Shown here in pieces: positions 33,149-44,135 of a stretch of 64,000 nt of DNA. Location of the stretch: the NCBI RefSeq assembly GCF_001411555.2, contig NC_049901.1:31048933-31112932 (forward strand), given 5' to 3'. The DNA is from Juglans regia (lineage: Eukaryota > Streptophyta > Magnoliopsida > Fagales > Juglandaceae). The notes beneath the pieces are model-generated. The model did no database searches. It was not told the origin of the DNA and saw only the letters and a list, made by a program, of their open reading frames with translations. Numbering within the stretch: position 1 is the stretch's first letter; the number at the start of each line of letters is the position of its first letter. The position numbers were made by a program, and so were the translations under genes.

Positions 33149-33558
33149 GGCTCTTCAAATCTTGCAACTGCTTGCAACTGTAACTTTGTCTATCACTTGC
33201 AACTGAGCTTGCACACGGCAACTTGGACAACAATTCGGCTTGTGGAAGCTTGTTCACGGCTTCACAAGTCCAACCTTGGGTCCCCCGCCTTCAAGGGCGG
33301 TCGACCCCTCTTGCACACATGTCCAACCTCGGATCCCCCACCTTCAAGGGTGGTCGATCCCTTCGAGTAACACTACTTCGTCCTCCACCTCAACCCCTGA
33401 ACTTCGTTTCAGAATCAATCAACAAAATAAATGCGATTCCAGAGGAATTCCCCCAACCAATTCACAAAGTTCAAGTTAACACGCTGTTTACCTCAAGGAA
33501 AAATGAGAACTTCTCAAACACCAAGCAAGATAGCACTCTCATTGAAAGCACCAATTAA
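33149..33558 (-). other. Chromovirus leader with primer-binding site and paired hairpins (copy A)
   Basis: Next to the 5' LTR the minus strand reads TTAATTGGTGCTTTCAAT (33541-33558), the position and type of a tRNA primer-binding site. Further along lie two direct repeats about 53 bp apart, each with a 5-bp stem and 6-base loop: 33285-33300 (stem CCGCC/GGCGG) and 33338-33353 (stem CCACC/GGTGG), identical loops. The third pair differs by a compensatory change. GCAACTG repeats lie near 33165-33205. The hairpins could serve RNA packaging or translation, but that is a guess. Confidence 0.7.
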
Positions 33559-34875
33559 TGTTAGGGACCTTGGTCTAGTCCCTAAACACTAAGGTCCACG
33601 AGCTCGCCTTGGTGATGGTGATGACCGAGTGGGCCTTGCCAACTTTCTTGGCCTTCAACTTTCGTGGCAATGGAGGCTCCCTAGGTTGATTAAGGTTTAG
33701 TGTTTGAGTGATGGAAATATGGTGGTAACTAGGTTAAACACAATGGTGGTAGAAATATGGTGTATGGGAAGATTGAATGGATGCAAGGAAATATATGAAC
33801 ACAATGGAAAATTATGAATACTCAAGAACTTGAATGAACACAAAGATAAACCAATCAACTTTGATTCACGAATTGCACAAAGATAAAAGAAAACCTCATA
33901 AATTGATAAAATGAATCACACATATTCACAAATTGCAAGTTGTGATTCTCTCTTAAGAGATTAACGAATTACACTCCAAAGAGCCCAAGTGCTAAGTACC
34001 GAAAATGATCTCAAGAACAATAAGTCGTCCACAATGGAAATTTTCAAAAGATGTAAATGAAATGCCTAAGGGTCCTATTTACAGAGATTACAAAGTGAAA
34101 ACCCCTAAAAGGTCCCTTGAAAAATATTAAATAAAAATAAAAGAAAGCAATAAGATAGTCTTATAAGGGCCATGGTGGCCCATTGCATGCATTGGCCCAT
34201 GGGTGGGCTAGTATGGTTCATGGCCCATTGCTGGGCTGGTCTGGCTCATGGCTGGTAGGGCACAGCATGGTACAGTGTATGGGCTTGTTGGCATGGCACC
34301 ATGCCAGCAGGGTGCCATGCATGGGCTTGCTGGTGAGTACAACATGGTGTCGTGCATGGCATGTTGCTGGCATGGCAGGGTGCCCTGCGTTGATGCTGCA
34401 TGGCCTAGGCAGGTGGCTTGGGCGTTGATGTTGCAAGGAATGGGTTGGTGCCATGTGCTAGATGGCATGCCTGGTGGGCATGCCACTGGCCTTGCCTGCA
34501 GGGCACGGGCTGGAGTCATGTACTGGATGACATGCCTGCTGAGGTATGCCACTGACCTCGTTGGGCTGCTGCTGCTAGGGAGCGTGCATTGGCTTGCAGT
34601 GCTGGGGTGCGCGTAGGAGCGTGCGCATGGGCTTGAGGTGCATGGGCATGCACTTGATGGGCCTCGCGTTGGGTTGCGCGCGATCACTAACCTCGCAAGG
34701 CATGCGTATAGGTTTGAGCATGCTAGGTTGCACGCTGCCAATAGCCTCGCTGGGCCCTTCATGCATGTCAAGGCATGGGCCATGGCACGCACGTTGGTTG
34801 GCTATGGGACTGCCGTGGCATGTCAAGGGCAATGTTAAGGCATGGCTCGATGCCACTTTCCTAGGGTTCCTGACA
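33559..34875 (-). repeat. 5' LTR of the chromovirus (copy A), 516 bp deleted
   Basis: On the minus strand it runs from TGTCAGGAACCCTAGGAAAG to TCCCTAACA. It is 1317 bp, against 1833 bp in copy B. The missing 516 bp map to one junction at about 33719 (GATGGAAATATGGTGG), with AAAT shared by both sides in copy B. The lost part is U5/R sequence downstream of the TATA-like site at 34071-34086. The GC-rich palindromic U3 (about 34180-34875) is kept. Confidence 0.9.
34071..34086 (-). promoter_or_regulatory. TATA-like promoter site of the 5' LTR (copy A)
   Basis: The minus strand reads CTCTGTAAATAGGACC, preceded by the GC-rich U3 and followed by AT-richer R/U5. The same site exists in the 3' LTR (about 27418-27430) and in copy B (56046-56061). 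TAAATAGG is a plausible plant TATA variant. No activity can be inferred. Confidence 0.4.
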
Positions 34876-34880
34876 TAATA

Positions 34881-35516
34881 TCCATATGTCACCATCGCTT
34901 TATTTCAAATATAATTATACATCATCATAAGTTCATCACTTACATTAAAATATAATGAACCATTTAGTGTTGGTCACCTAATTACAATAAACATCTTAAA
35001 ATTTACAAAGGTATAAACTAACGGGGATAGGCCTCTGTTGCTAATCCTCAGGCTGGATAGGTCTTCTTCCTTGGCTAAATCTGCATTAAAGTCTATGATT
35101 CTGAGAAGCAAAACCGTAGTGGGACTACCACAGTTAGATTTCAATGAAATGTTAATAAGTTAAACTTATAACAGTACTAATAGTGAGAGACAATGGCGAT
35201 GAATATACATGCACAAGTTCATGTAAATAAAGCTAAGAACACACATATTTTAAGCATGGCGAGGAATCAACCTTTGAGTAACATACATATATCCATAAGC
35301 ATGGCGATGAGTCACCCTCTGAGCAAAACACATATATCCATAACATTGCAAAGAATCTCTCTCACACATGATCCCAAACTACCAAGATTCAAACTTACTT
35401 ACTAATAGGTCAAGCCTATGATACTTAGAGATTCAACTCTATTATGCTAAAAATCACAACCTAAAGCTCTAGTACTATACCTATGCGACATTATGGATTT
35501 ACCCATAGCTGTAAAA
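34881..35516 (-). repeat. Leader or partial LTR of the GGTGATTCC family (copy A)
   Basis: On the minus strand this segment carries AGGGTGACTCATCGCCATGC and AAGGTTGATTCCTCGCC (about 35335-35260), then a block with GACTTTAATGCAG, GCAACAGAGGC and TATCCCCGTTA. The same block order recurs in the adjacent LTR at 36000-35880 and, on the plus strand, in X1 and X2. Its far end is the chromovirus insertion point. It may be a second, truncated LTR or a leader derived from LTR sequence. Confidence 0.5.
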
Positions 35517-35528
35517 GCCCTGATACCA
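35517..35528 (-). other. Primer-binding-site-like motif (copy A)
   Basis: The minus strand reads TGGTATCAGGGC immediately after an LTR-like end (GAGGTGCCATAGCA). TGGTATCAGAGC, complementary to initiator tRNA-Met, is the usual primer site of many plant retrotransposons; one base differs here. It fixes the orientation of the LTR at 35529-37020. Confidence 0.6.
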
Positions 35529-37020
35529 TGCTATGGCACCTCAGTTCCTCAAACCGTTCATTACGAGGGAACTTAGTGCCTAGGATGCAAGCCGAATGGG
35601 CTTCATCCCCTACGTTCATAGAAATCTTGTGTGCTCGTATGCCAAACACATGTGTGTATTGAAACTTGTAGTGGAATATGTAAAAGGGCATTACTCGAAG
35701 ACTAACACTAGTTGTATCAGAGAAATTGTACAATACCCATTCTTTAATAAAAATATCCATAAGTCACTATTCCTTTATCCTAAATATAGTTACATACCAA
35801 CATTAGTTCATTGCCCACATTATAATATACAGCACCATAAATTGTCCCTCGCCTAAGTATAATAAACATCTTCGAATTTACAAAAATATAAACTTAATGG
35901 GGATAGGCCCCCATGGCTATTCCTCAGGCTGGGCTGATCTTTCTTCCTCGTGGTAACCCTCCTGAGCTATATCTACATCAAAGTCTATGGATCCAAAAAC
36001 CAAAACAAGAGACTACCATAATGAGATTACAACAATAACTCAATAATTTTATTCTCATAACAGTTCTAATAATTAGAGACAATGGTAATGAATATGAATG
36101 CACCAGTTTCATGTAAACAAGGCTAAAACCACTTATCATAAGGAATCACTCTCTGAATGAAAAACACATATATCATAAGCATGGCGAGAAATCAACCTCT
36201 GAGCAAAAGCAACATAATCATAGATCATCATACATATCACTAAGTATGAGAAATCACTTCACCTGTTCAGCACGGGGAATCACTTTACCCAGCCAACATG
36301 TGAAATACATTCACCAAAACAACAAAGGAAATCACTCCACCCATTTAATGTGGATGATCTCTCTACCCGATAAACATGTGAAATGCATCCACCCAAAATA
36401 ATATAAAAAATACTCCACCTGATCAAAATGGGACTCTCTACTCTTGTTATCATGTGGAACAATGCGGGAATGCCCCACCCAATCAGCATGGGAAATCCCT
36501 CTACCTAAGTGAAACTCGTGGCAACGCACCGCCAGGAATGGTATGGGTACTTCTCAACCTAATCTCATGAGTGTAAAACACTTTGAAAGCACATCACTTG
36601 AAATCACATCATCAAAGTAGTCATTAATTATAACAAGAATATATGTACTTTCATAATAAAAAGGGGGTGAGAAGTAGAATATGAAGTAATGAACATACCC
36701 ATAGACATGTAGCCCACATTACAAGCATAGTCGTAGGAGTAAACCTACCTGGACAGTGATTAAACCCTAAGGGTTGTGCTGGAGTTGTTGGTCTCCTTAT
36801 TGATAAAGATTTTGAGCTTCTAGCCTCCTTGCAATCTAGAACATAAAATAAGAGAAAGCATGAAGTACTTAACGACCTCAAAAGTGAGATCAAATCTATT
36901 GTTCGAATGTATTATATACAGCAGGACTAATCTTGACTCCTGATTGACTGAAAGGGTGATCTTGGATCTCAGTCGCCCATCCATCTGTAGGACTAAAGAA
37001 TGGTAGAGACCGAGTGGACT
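35529..37020 (-). repeat. Minus-strand LTR of the GGTGATTCC family (copy A)
   Basis: It ends in GAACTGAGGTGCCATAGCA next to the primer-site motif. Upstream (higher coordinates) it has the family's modules (GGTAAAGTGATTCCCC near 36265-36295 and six further variants), a block CTCACTTTTGAGGTCG at about 36880-36900, and a TATA-like GTATATAATA at about 36917-36928 at the same distance as in X1. The start of U3 is not resolved, so the upper limit is approximate. Confidence 0.55.
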
Positions 37021-38121
37021 AATGGGACAAGGCGTGCACGTCCCTATAGCTTGCCTGGGAAATGGGTTTGCAGTCTATCTCCATATGAAATTCACCCATG
37101 TGGTGTTAGGCCTTACTTCTGAGGTCATAGGTATGGTTTGCAAGTCCGTATTCCTCCTTTCCCATGCACACTTCTATCAAGACATCATTTCTGGAGTATG
37201 GGCTTTGGTACGTCACTTGTTGCCATTAGAGCTCCTCTGTGTTATCTTGGAGCGTTCCCTAGCTCTGTAATGGGGTTTCCATTGCCCATTGATCGCCTTA
37301 CATGTGGCAGCACACCCTTTGCTTGTCTGGTGTAGGGCAAACCTTATTAGTTGCCTTGTTTTCTTTGTGCTGCTCGTACTGGCCTTGACGACCACAACGT
37401 GCTGCTCGCCTTACTTCATCCCTGGCTACACAATGCTCGCCTAACTTCCTTCTTTTCATTGGCGCTATTCCTACAAGAAGGGATTCCTTCCCTCGAATCA
37501 ACATGGCCCCCACAGCATGTGTGTTTGGGGTGTTCGAGTATTTAACATGTAGTTGAGTTAGGTATTTGGCATTTGTTTGGGTATTTAGCATCTGTTTGGG
37601 TTGAGTGTGTATATCTTTGGCTGTTGTTTGAGTATTTAGTATATGTTTGGGTCTGGTATTTACATGCATGTCTTTCACAATAAGGCATGTATATCATTGG
37701 GAGTGCTCTGCTTGCTTAGTGGAGTGCTTAGCATGTTACTTCTGCCATCCTATTAGCCAAGTACATGATACTTGGTTGGTTGCTATTCACTTCTCTATGG
37801 GATATTCTATTGTTTATTTGTTGTGTTGTTTAGGAATACTTTGGTATTATTCGGGGTGTTGCAAGTTGTTGTATCCTGATAGAGAAGTAGAGCTCCACAC
37901 CTTGGATTTCTATACAACCAATAATGAAAAAAAAAAAAACAATTCCATAAAATAGCACCATGCATCTTTTGTGGAAACAACTTTATTGACTCTTGTAGAT
38001 CCGCTAAGAAATCTTAGAAGTTACTGAATAGGGCTTTAAATGCCTTCCAACACCAAAAACTCACTCTTTAAACAACTCACACTTCGCCCAACTTGTCAAA
38101 AATTGAAGGGTTGCTATAAAT
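37021..38121. other. Non-coding DNA between LTR and LINE (copy A)
   Basis: No recognised gene. At 37525-37665 a degenerate 17-35 bp repeat of the type GTTTGGGTATTTAGCAT occurs about six times. An A13 run lies near 37926-37938. Plus-strand frames of 82-102 codons here have no recognisable domain. The part next to 37020 may be U3 of the minus-strand LTR. Confidence 0.5.
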
Positions 38122-40660
38122 GAGGATCTGTCAAGAGAATTCGAAGCTACTGAAGTAACTTTGGCCCTGAACAAAATGAATCCCAATAAGTCTCCAGGAC
38201 CTGATGGCATGGCACCACTTTTTTATCAGAAGTTCTGGAATGTTGTTGGGCAAGAGGTGACAAAAGCTATCCGAAAGGCCCCTAATGATGGTCAGTTTCT
38301 ACAAGCGATAAATCATACTTTCATCTCCTTGATCCCTAGGAAGAAGCTGCCTGAGATGATTTCTAGCTTCAAACCCATCAGCTTATGTAATGTGATCTAT
38401 AAGTTGATATCAAAACTCATAGCAAATAGGCTCAAGACAATGTTTCCATCCATTATTTCCAACTCACAGAGTGCTTTTGTACTTAGAAGGCTCATAACAG
38501 ATAATATACTTGTTGCATATGAACTTGTGCATTTCCTCTGACAAAAAGGTTGGAAAGAAAAGTTTTATGTCTCTAAAGCTAGACATGAGTAAAGCTTATG
38601 ATAGGGTGGAATGGGGGTTCCTAAAAACTATTATGCAAAAAATGGGATTTGGTGACAAATGAATCAAGTTGATAATGCTTTGTGTGCAATATGTTTCTTC
38701 TAACATATTGGTGAATGGGGTGCCTAAAGGTCCTATGTTCCCATCCTGAGGCTTGAGGCAATGAGATTCCATTTCCCTTTACCTATTTTTGTTGTGCACA
38801 GAGGGACTAATTTCCTTATTGCAGCATGCTGTAAGATCAAAACAGATTGAAGGGGTATAGATTTTTAAAAAAGCTCCTAAGCTTAATCATCTCTTATTTG
38901 CAGATGACAGTGTGTTGTTTTGCAGGACAACTTTACTTGTTTAAAAATCCAGCAGCTCCTTGATATCTTTGAAAGAACATCAGGTCAAAAGGTGAATAAA
39001 GAAAAGACCTCAATGGTGTTAAGTAAAAATGCTCATAGCAGTCAACAAGAGGAAATAATGGCTTTTTGGGGTCCAACACTGGCAACAGTATGAAAAATAC
39101 CTTGGACTTCCTCTTATGGTGGGGAGAGGCAAAAGACAAGCTTCTTTCAGATTTGAAGCAGAAAGTTTGGCAAAAGTTGAATGATTGGAAGGAAAAATTA
39201 TTATCACAAGGAGGTAAAGAAATATTGATTAAGGCAGTAGCTGTAGTAATCCCAACTTATACGATGAGCTGTTTTAGAATACCAAGTACCCTTTGTAGAG
39301 AATTAGAAAACATGATGGCAAATTTCTGGTGGGGTCAGAAGAAGGAAGAAAGGAAAACTAGATGGGTCAGTTGGAAGAAAATATGTGAAGTTAAAACACA
39401 AGGAGGTTTGGGGTTCAAAGATTTACAGATTTTCAATCAATCTCTCTTACAAAACAGGCTCGGAGGATTATGACAGAGGAGATAATTTTGCTGCACCAGA
39501 TTTTTAAGGCCAAGTATTTTTTTTGCTTCAAGTTTTAGTGATTCAAAATTGGTCTGCCCCTTCATATGTTTGGAGAGGAATTTGGGAATCAAAGAAACTA
39601 TTGCTAAAAGGGTGCAGATAGAGGGTTGGGGATGGTAAGTCTATTAATTTTTGGACTATTTATTGGATGCTTGGACATAAATTGATACAGAGTTCTTCTC
39701 TTGGCCATGAACATGATTCTCTAGTCATAGCAGACCTTATTGATGAAGAAACAAAATGGTGGAATGTGGGAAAATTTAGAAGATTATTACGCCCTTGAGA
39801 AGCAGAAGATGTCTTCAAAGTGTTGCTTGGTACTAAGAGTAGATCTGATTGCATCATTTGGGAACATGAAAAGTCTGGAATTTTTAGGGTAAAGAGTGCA
39901 TATGATCTCTTTCAAAAGTTTTCTAAGTAGGATGGTGAGAGCTTAAATGCAGTAGATCAAAGGTAGCTCACTTAGGCAGATGAAGGTGCCTAATAGGGTC
40001 AAAATCTTTGCATGGAGAGCTTTTAAAAATGGACTGCCCACTCGAAGGAATCTGAAGGCTCGGCATATAGTGCAGGAAGCTCTTTGTGAATGGTGTACAG
40101 AGGGGGAGAAGGATGTGGCACATGCATTATACTATTGCCTCTCTGTAAGGCAGTCGTGGAAGCACTATTTTCTTGTGTTAATGACAGATGATGCTCAATT
40201 AGATATTATACAGCTTGCTCTCAAGGTGATGAGTAAAAGAAAACCTGAAGATCTTGATAAATTCTTTCTCATTGCTTGGAGCATGTGGCATAGAAGAAAC
40301 CAGAAGGTTTTTGAAAATAAAATCTTACCAACAGACCAAGTTATTGTGCATGCTCTGATATTGGCTAAAGATTATAAAGAAGCAAGATTTCAGAAACAAA
40401 ATAGAAAGCTTTCCAGTTGCTGTTGGCAGGCTCCTCCTCAAAATGCATTGAAGTTAAATGTAGATGGAGTTGTTTTTGACACTCTAAATAGAGTACGCGT
40501 GGGTCTTATTTTAAGAAATACTTCCTGTGAAGTGATCTTGGTTGCTAGTATGCAGGAAAATGGAGTGGAAATTGAGCTCCTTGCTATATTGAGAGGGTTA
40601 CAATCTGCATTCCCATAGGTAGTTATGAGCTTATCATTGAAAGTGATTATTTACTCATAA
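38122..40660 (+). pseudogene. L1-type LINE ORF2 relic (copy A)
   Basis: In order: EATEVTLALNKMNPNKSPGPDGM, FISLIPRKKLPEMISSFKPISLCN and NRLKTMFPSIISNSQSAFV (RT, 38122-38541). After a frameshift come SLKLDMSKAYDRVEW and, near 38890, LLFADDSVLFC with both catalytic Asp. Then DWKEKLLSQGGKEILIKAVA (39180). The 212-codon frame 39980-40618 has a zinc-finger-like reverse-transcriptase domain (RVKIFAWRAFKNGLPTR, CEWC, H/C-rich AHALYYC) and an RNase H start (LKLNVDG). At least six stops or frameshifts occur. The endonuclease is absent, so the copy is 5'-truncated. It would have copied LINE RNA at nicked DNA. Confidence 0.85.
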
Positions 40661-40727
40661 TGTGGCCAAGAAGAACAAGGTAGACAGGCTTTTCGTGAAA
40701 TAATAATAATAAAAATAAAAAAATAAA

Positions 40728-40749
40728 AGAGAGAGAGAGAGAGAGAGAG
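40728..40749. repeat. (GA)n microsatellite, 22 bp (copy A)
   Basis: It follows an A-rich tract (AATAATAATAATAAAAATAA) after the LINE RNase H and may mark the decayed LINE tail. The same tract is 44 bp in copy B. Confidence 0.9.
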
Positions 40750-40959
40750 TTTGCTTGTTGATGTTTGTGTTGGGCCCTTGCTAAAGAAAATAAACACCCA
40801 AATGGGATTGGATTTGGCCCATATGCGGCATGTTTGGTTAGCTTGGTCTAGTTTGGATCTTAGGTGGAGCTAGATAAGAACTCGTATGGGCCTAGGTTTG
40901 GCTCTTGCGCGCTAGTTTTGATTAGCTTGGTTAGGGGTGTGCAACTGCAACTGGATCCG

Positions 40960-41310
40960 GATGTTAAAAACTGGGCGATTATTTAGGTATCGGTACCGTT
41001 TTGGATATCGTTTCGAAATAGTCTATATATGAATAAATTATATATAAATTTATTTATATATATAAACTTATATAAATTATAAATAGTCTGGTCTGAATTG
41101 AAGGAGTCAAAAAATGAGCCTGCAGTTTGAAGAAATGAAAAAAAAAAAAGTAAGGGCCGAAATATGTATATTGATCGATACTGGCCGATACGGCTGAAAT
41201 TCTGACCGGTACGAAACAATATATCTGTCTGTACCGGCTACTCGGCTGGTATAGCATATTTTAGCCGTACCGGCCGGTACAAAACGGATTTCAAAACACT
41301 AGTTGATACG
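40960..41310. repeat. GGTACCGG-rich interspersed repeat (copy A)
   Basis: CCGGTAC, GGTACCG and similar motifs recur (GTATCGGTACCG, GACCGGTACG, GTACCGGCCGGTAC), with AT-rich palindromic sequence between (TATATAAATTTATTTATATA). The outer parts are weakly inverted. It looks like a non-autonomous interspersed repeat, but I cannot assign a family or exact ends. Confidence 0.4.
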
Positions 41311-41318
41311 GTACTCTT

Positions 41319-41700
41319 TGTGTTCATCCATAAAATAAATAATAAATAAGTAAATAAAAATAAATAAAGAGAGACACAGGGATTTCATGGTTTGGCATAA
41401 AAATTTACGTCCACGAGTTGGTTGGGGGCAAAATCCACTATAATATGTGATTTTACAATCTCTCAATACATTAGAGAAATTTAGGTTTCAGGTTGTTGAA
41501 GACGATGCCTCCCTTGAGAGAGATATGGTGGAGTCACTGTGTGTGGTGGAGTATATGCATATAGAGCCCCTTCATTTGTAGAGATTTCTTCCTTTTATAG
41601 AGGTCTATTTTCTTCCTTAGAGTGATTGAGTTTAACTTGCCTTATGAAGCACTTTCCTTTTAGGTGTCTGAGTCAACTTTTTTTGGTTTATCTCTTCCTT
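41319..41700 (-). repeat. Solo LTR, Copia-like, cut by the gap (copy A)
   Basis: It is the first 382 bp of the segment seen whole at 63291-63743 in copy B. On the minus strand it carries CTCTATAAAAGGAAG (TATA) and GTGGACGTAAATTTTTATGC, sequence common near the end of plant Copia LTRs. The contig stops inside it. Confidence 0.55.
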
Positions 41701-41800
41701 NNNNNNNNNNNNNNNNNNNNNNNNNNNNNNNNNNNNNNNNNNNNNNNNNNNNNNNNNNNNNNNNNNNNNNNNNNNNNNNNNNNNNNNNNNNNNNNNNNNN
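41701..41800. other. Assembly gap, 100 N
   Basis: Exactly 100 N. A run of this length is the usual placeholder for a gap of unknown size. Copy A ends at its left edge and copy B starts at its right edge, with no unique sequence between. Confidence 1.
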
Positions 41801-43598
41801 TCTTTGTCATCTTGTAGTACGGTAGACAAGGTTAAAGGACTCCAATCCAAGCTTGCATAGAGTTAAAAGTATGTTAGAAGGATGTCTGATAGTCCCGCCC
41901 TATAAAAGGGATATGGAACATGGGACAAAATATCACTTTTGAGATCCTAAGCACTTGAGAGCTTTTGGAGCCGCATACTTCAGAAAAGCAAGGAAGGAGC
42001 GGCGCGACGGAGTAGCGAACCTGGCTATGAGGTAGGTTAGCTTTTAAGACAGGATTGAGGAATGTGGGGCAAATGTTGTATGTAAAAGGCATTTGCATAT
42101 TCTATAACCTTCCTAATCTTGAACATGAATAAATATGTTTTGATCATTATGTTTATCTTATGTTCATTCTTATTGTTTGAAACTTTAAGGCCTCGTTTGT
42201 TTTCGGAGATGAGATGAGATGAGATGAGATGAGATTAAAGTTAAAAAGTTGAATAAAATATTGTTAGAGTATATTTTTTAATATTATTTTTGTTTTGGGA
42301 TTTGAAAAAGTTGAATTGTTTATTTTATTTTGTATTGGAAGTTGGGAAAGTTGTAATGATTAGATGAGATAAGATGAGATGAGATGAAAAGTTTTCCCAA
42401 AACAAACGAGGCCTAAATGTGTTTGTTGTTTTCCATTAACTTATGATCTCGGTGTGAATATCTGTATCTTTGTGTGAGTAAGTGTACCATGCGTCAATAA
42501 TCATGGTATAGGAAGGAGTTCCCCAGACCATTCCAACGAGATGTCTCGACAAGCTTTAAATGAGTAGAGGGATTCCTTGTGAATGAATGGGGTGGGCCGG
42601 TATTGTGTTGGCCTCACTTTATAGTCAGGATATAGAACCCCCGGCGTATCACTTGTTTGTGTCTTTGAGTTGGTTGGCCAATTAGACGTTCCCAGTGCAA
42701 CATGTTATCTTTGTGTGAGAGCTGACTTGTGTTAGGGTACAGACGAGTTGGCTTGCACCATGTCGGTCTGTGATGAATGTCTATATTATAACCATCTGTG
42801 TGATGACGATTGTGCCTTTGATCTATTGGAGTGAAAGGTGATTCCTTGCCTAAATACTACTTGCTTTAAATGATATCTTACATAAAAGGGTAACTCTTCA
42901 GAGGGTGATTCCGCGTCATGCCTATATATGTATATGTTTCACTAAAAGGGTAATTCCTTGCCCTTTTTTATGGACTCATGTGTCTATGCCTTAGAAGGTG
43001 ATTCCTCACCAAAGCGTTCATATATGTGTCCTTTCACTATTTACATGAATTGTTCATTACATCTTTAGGAGCATTATCTCTCGTTAGCAGTGTTTGTCAT
43101 GGCTGAGTAACCTACCTATGGTTTCAATCTTGGATCTATAGACTTTAATGAAGAGTTAGAACCAGGAGTAGTACCCGAGGAAAAAGAGTTGATCATGCTT
43201 AAACCCTAAAGACAGAGGCATGTCTCTATTGTAGGAGCCATGCATCAATTTGAATTTTACTTCGTACTTTCTAGGAGGTGACCAATTGTATTCGATCTGT
43301 TGCCCGTTGGACGATAAACATACTATTTGGGTCATATGTAACTCTATGTTAATACTTATGAGGAATGACAATAATCATTTCTAAGATTGTGTTTTAGACA
43401 TATGGGACCAGAATGTCTAGTTTACTGACAAAACATATTTCTTTTTCGCCGAAATTTTATAACTATATCCAACATGTGTACTTCCACTTGGATAAGAGAC
43501 ACCTAACCCGAACAATCCTTAGGTGTTAACCTTTTGGCTCACACCCTTGGCACCATAGAACCTCGCCACGTACTTTACAGGAGGGACGGGGTGTCACA
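41801..43598 (+). repeat. LTR X1, truncated by the gap (copy B)
   Basis: It corresponds to 20553-22122. The first 0.6 kb of the LTR are missing because the contig starts inside it. The TATA box lies at 41901-41908. It holds a MITE that copy A lacks. Confidence 0.65.
42189..42413. mobile_element. 225-bp Tourist-like MITE, present only in copy B
   Basis: The ends are 15-bp perfect inverted repeats, GGCCTCGTTTGTTTT and its complement AAAACAAACGAGGCC. The target duplication TAA lies at 42186-42188 and 42414-42416. Copy A has the empty site with a single TAA at 20938-20940. Subterminal GAGAT repeats lie on both sides. No coding capacity. TAA duplication and GGCC ends fit PIF/Harbinger-mobilised elements. 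Confidence 0.95.
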
Positions 43599-44135
43599 TA
43601 ACTTATCACATGAAGTCATGTCAGTGTGTGAGTTTACTTTTATAAAATCTCTTTATAATTGTAGTACTTCTCTCTATTTTCATTTTTTATCAAGAAAGGT
43701 TAATCACACTTCTTGAACATACAACAAGATGTAGTGTCTCTTAATTAAGCTTTTGGATTGTACAAAGAGAATTTGATCACTCTAATGAAGATGCGATTGA
43801 ATAAAGCCAACAGATTTGCTGATTGAACTATTACTCAATCCTTCATGAATAAATGCATAAAACTAGGCATTGTATCATGTATATATACATAAATGCATAT
43901 ACAAGCATACATACACATATATAAACACGTATATACATACATATGTATATATCTATACATGTATACACAACTCGCTCTAACGAAGATGAGATTGAATACA
44001 ACCCGCCAGACTATTGTCTTGTCTTTGGTTGAAGAAATTATTCAATATCATTGCTTATTTCTTTTTGTATAAATTACGTTTTAATAACATGTTATATATA
44101 TGATTGTGTTCGTGGCGTGAAAGATACTCAACGTT
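43599..44135. other. Spacer between LTRs X1 and X2 (copy B)
   Basis: Same as 22123-22659: AT-rich, with the ACATATAT microsatellite near 43870-43970. One base is missing near 44147 relative to copy A (CAACAGACAAG versus CAACAGAACAAG). Confidence 0.5.

Larger units (their letters stand above)
26388..34875 (-). mobile_element. Chromovirus-type Ty3/Gypsy element, Reina-like (copy A)
   Basis: It is a complete minus-strand element in outline: 5' LTR 33559-34875, primer-binding site, leader, gag, protease, RT, RNase H, integrase, chromodomain-like tail, polypurine tract, and 3' LTR 26388-28260. The 5-bp target duplication TAATA is perfect (26383-26387 and 34876-34880). The LTRs differ at about 30 of some 275 bases compared by eye, so the insertion is old. 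Every catalytic ORF carries lesions. The chromodomain-like tail and gag-pol order place it among chromoviruses; Reina-like is my best lineage guess. Confidence 0.9.
20553..41700. repeat. Copy A of a 21-kb duplicated segment
   Basis: This whole interval is repeated in the same orientation at 41801-63672. Its left edge is where the sequence after the N gap begins to match; its right edge is the gap itself. Differences are about nine substitutions in the first 1.6 kb plus a small set of indels (net 724 bp). The arrangement is best explained as the end of a left contig overlapping the start of a right contig; see the findings. Confidence 0.95.

Noticed and set aside
34208..34792. 194-codon minus-strand frame in the LTR, with relatives at 27552-28201, 49025-49662 and 56183-56767
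   Set aside because: Several overlapping frames are open on both strands there, the peptides are repetitive (Cys/His/Pro/Ala-rich), and the cause is the GC-rich palindromic U3 composition.
37022..37545. Several 60-90 codon frames in the spacer before the LINE
   Set aside because: No domain, no conserved start context, overlapping on both strands.
41626..41850. Open frames crossing the N run
   Set aside because: They exist only because N was read as open sequence.
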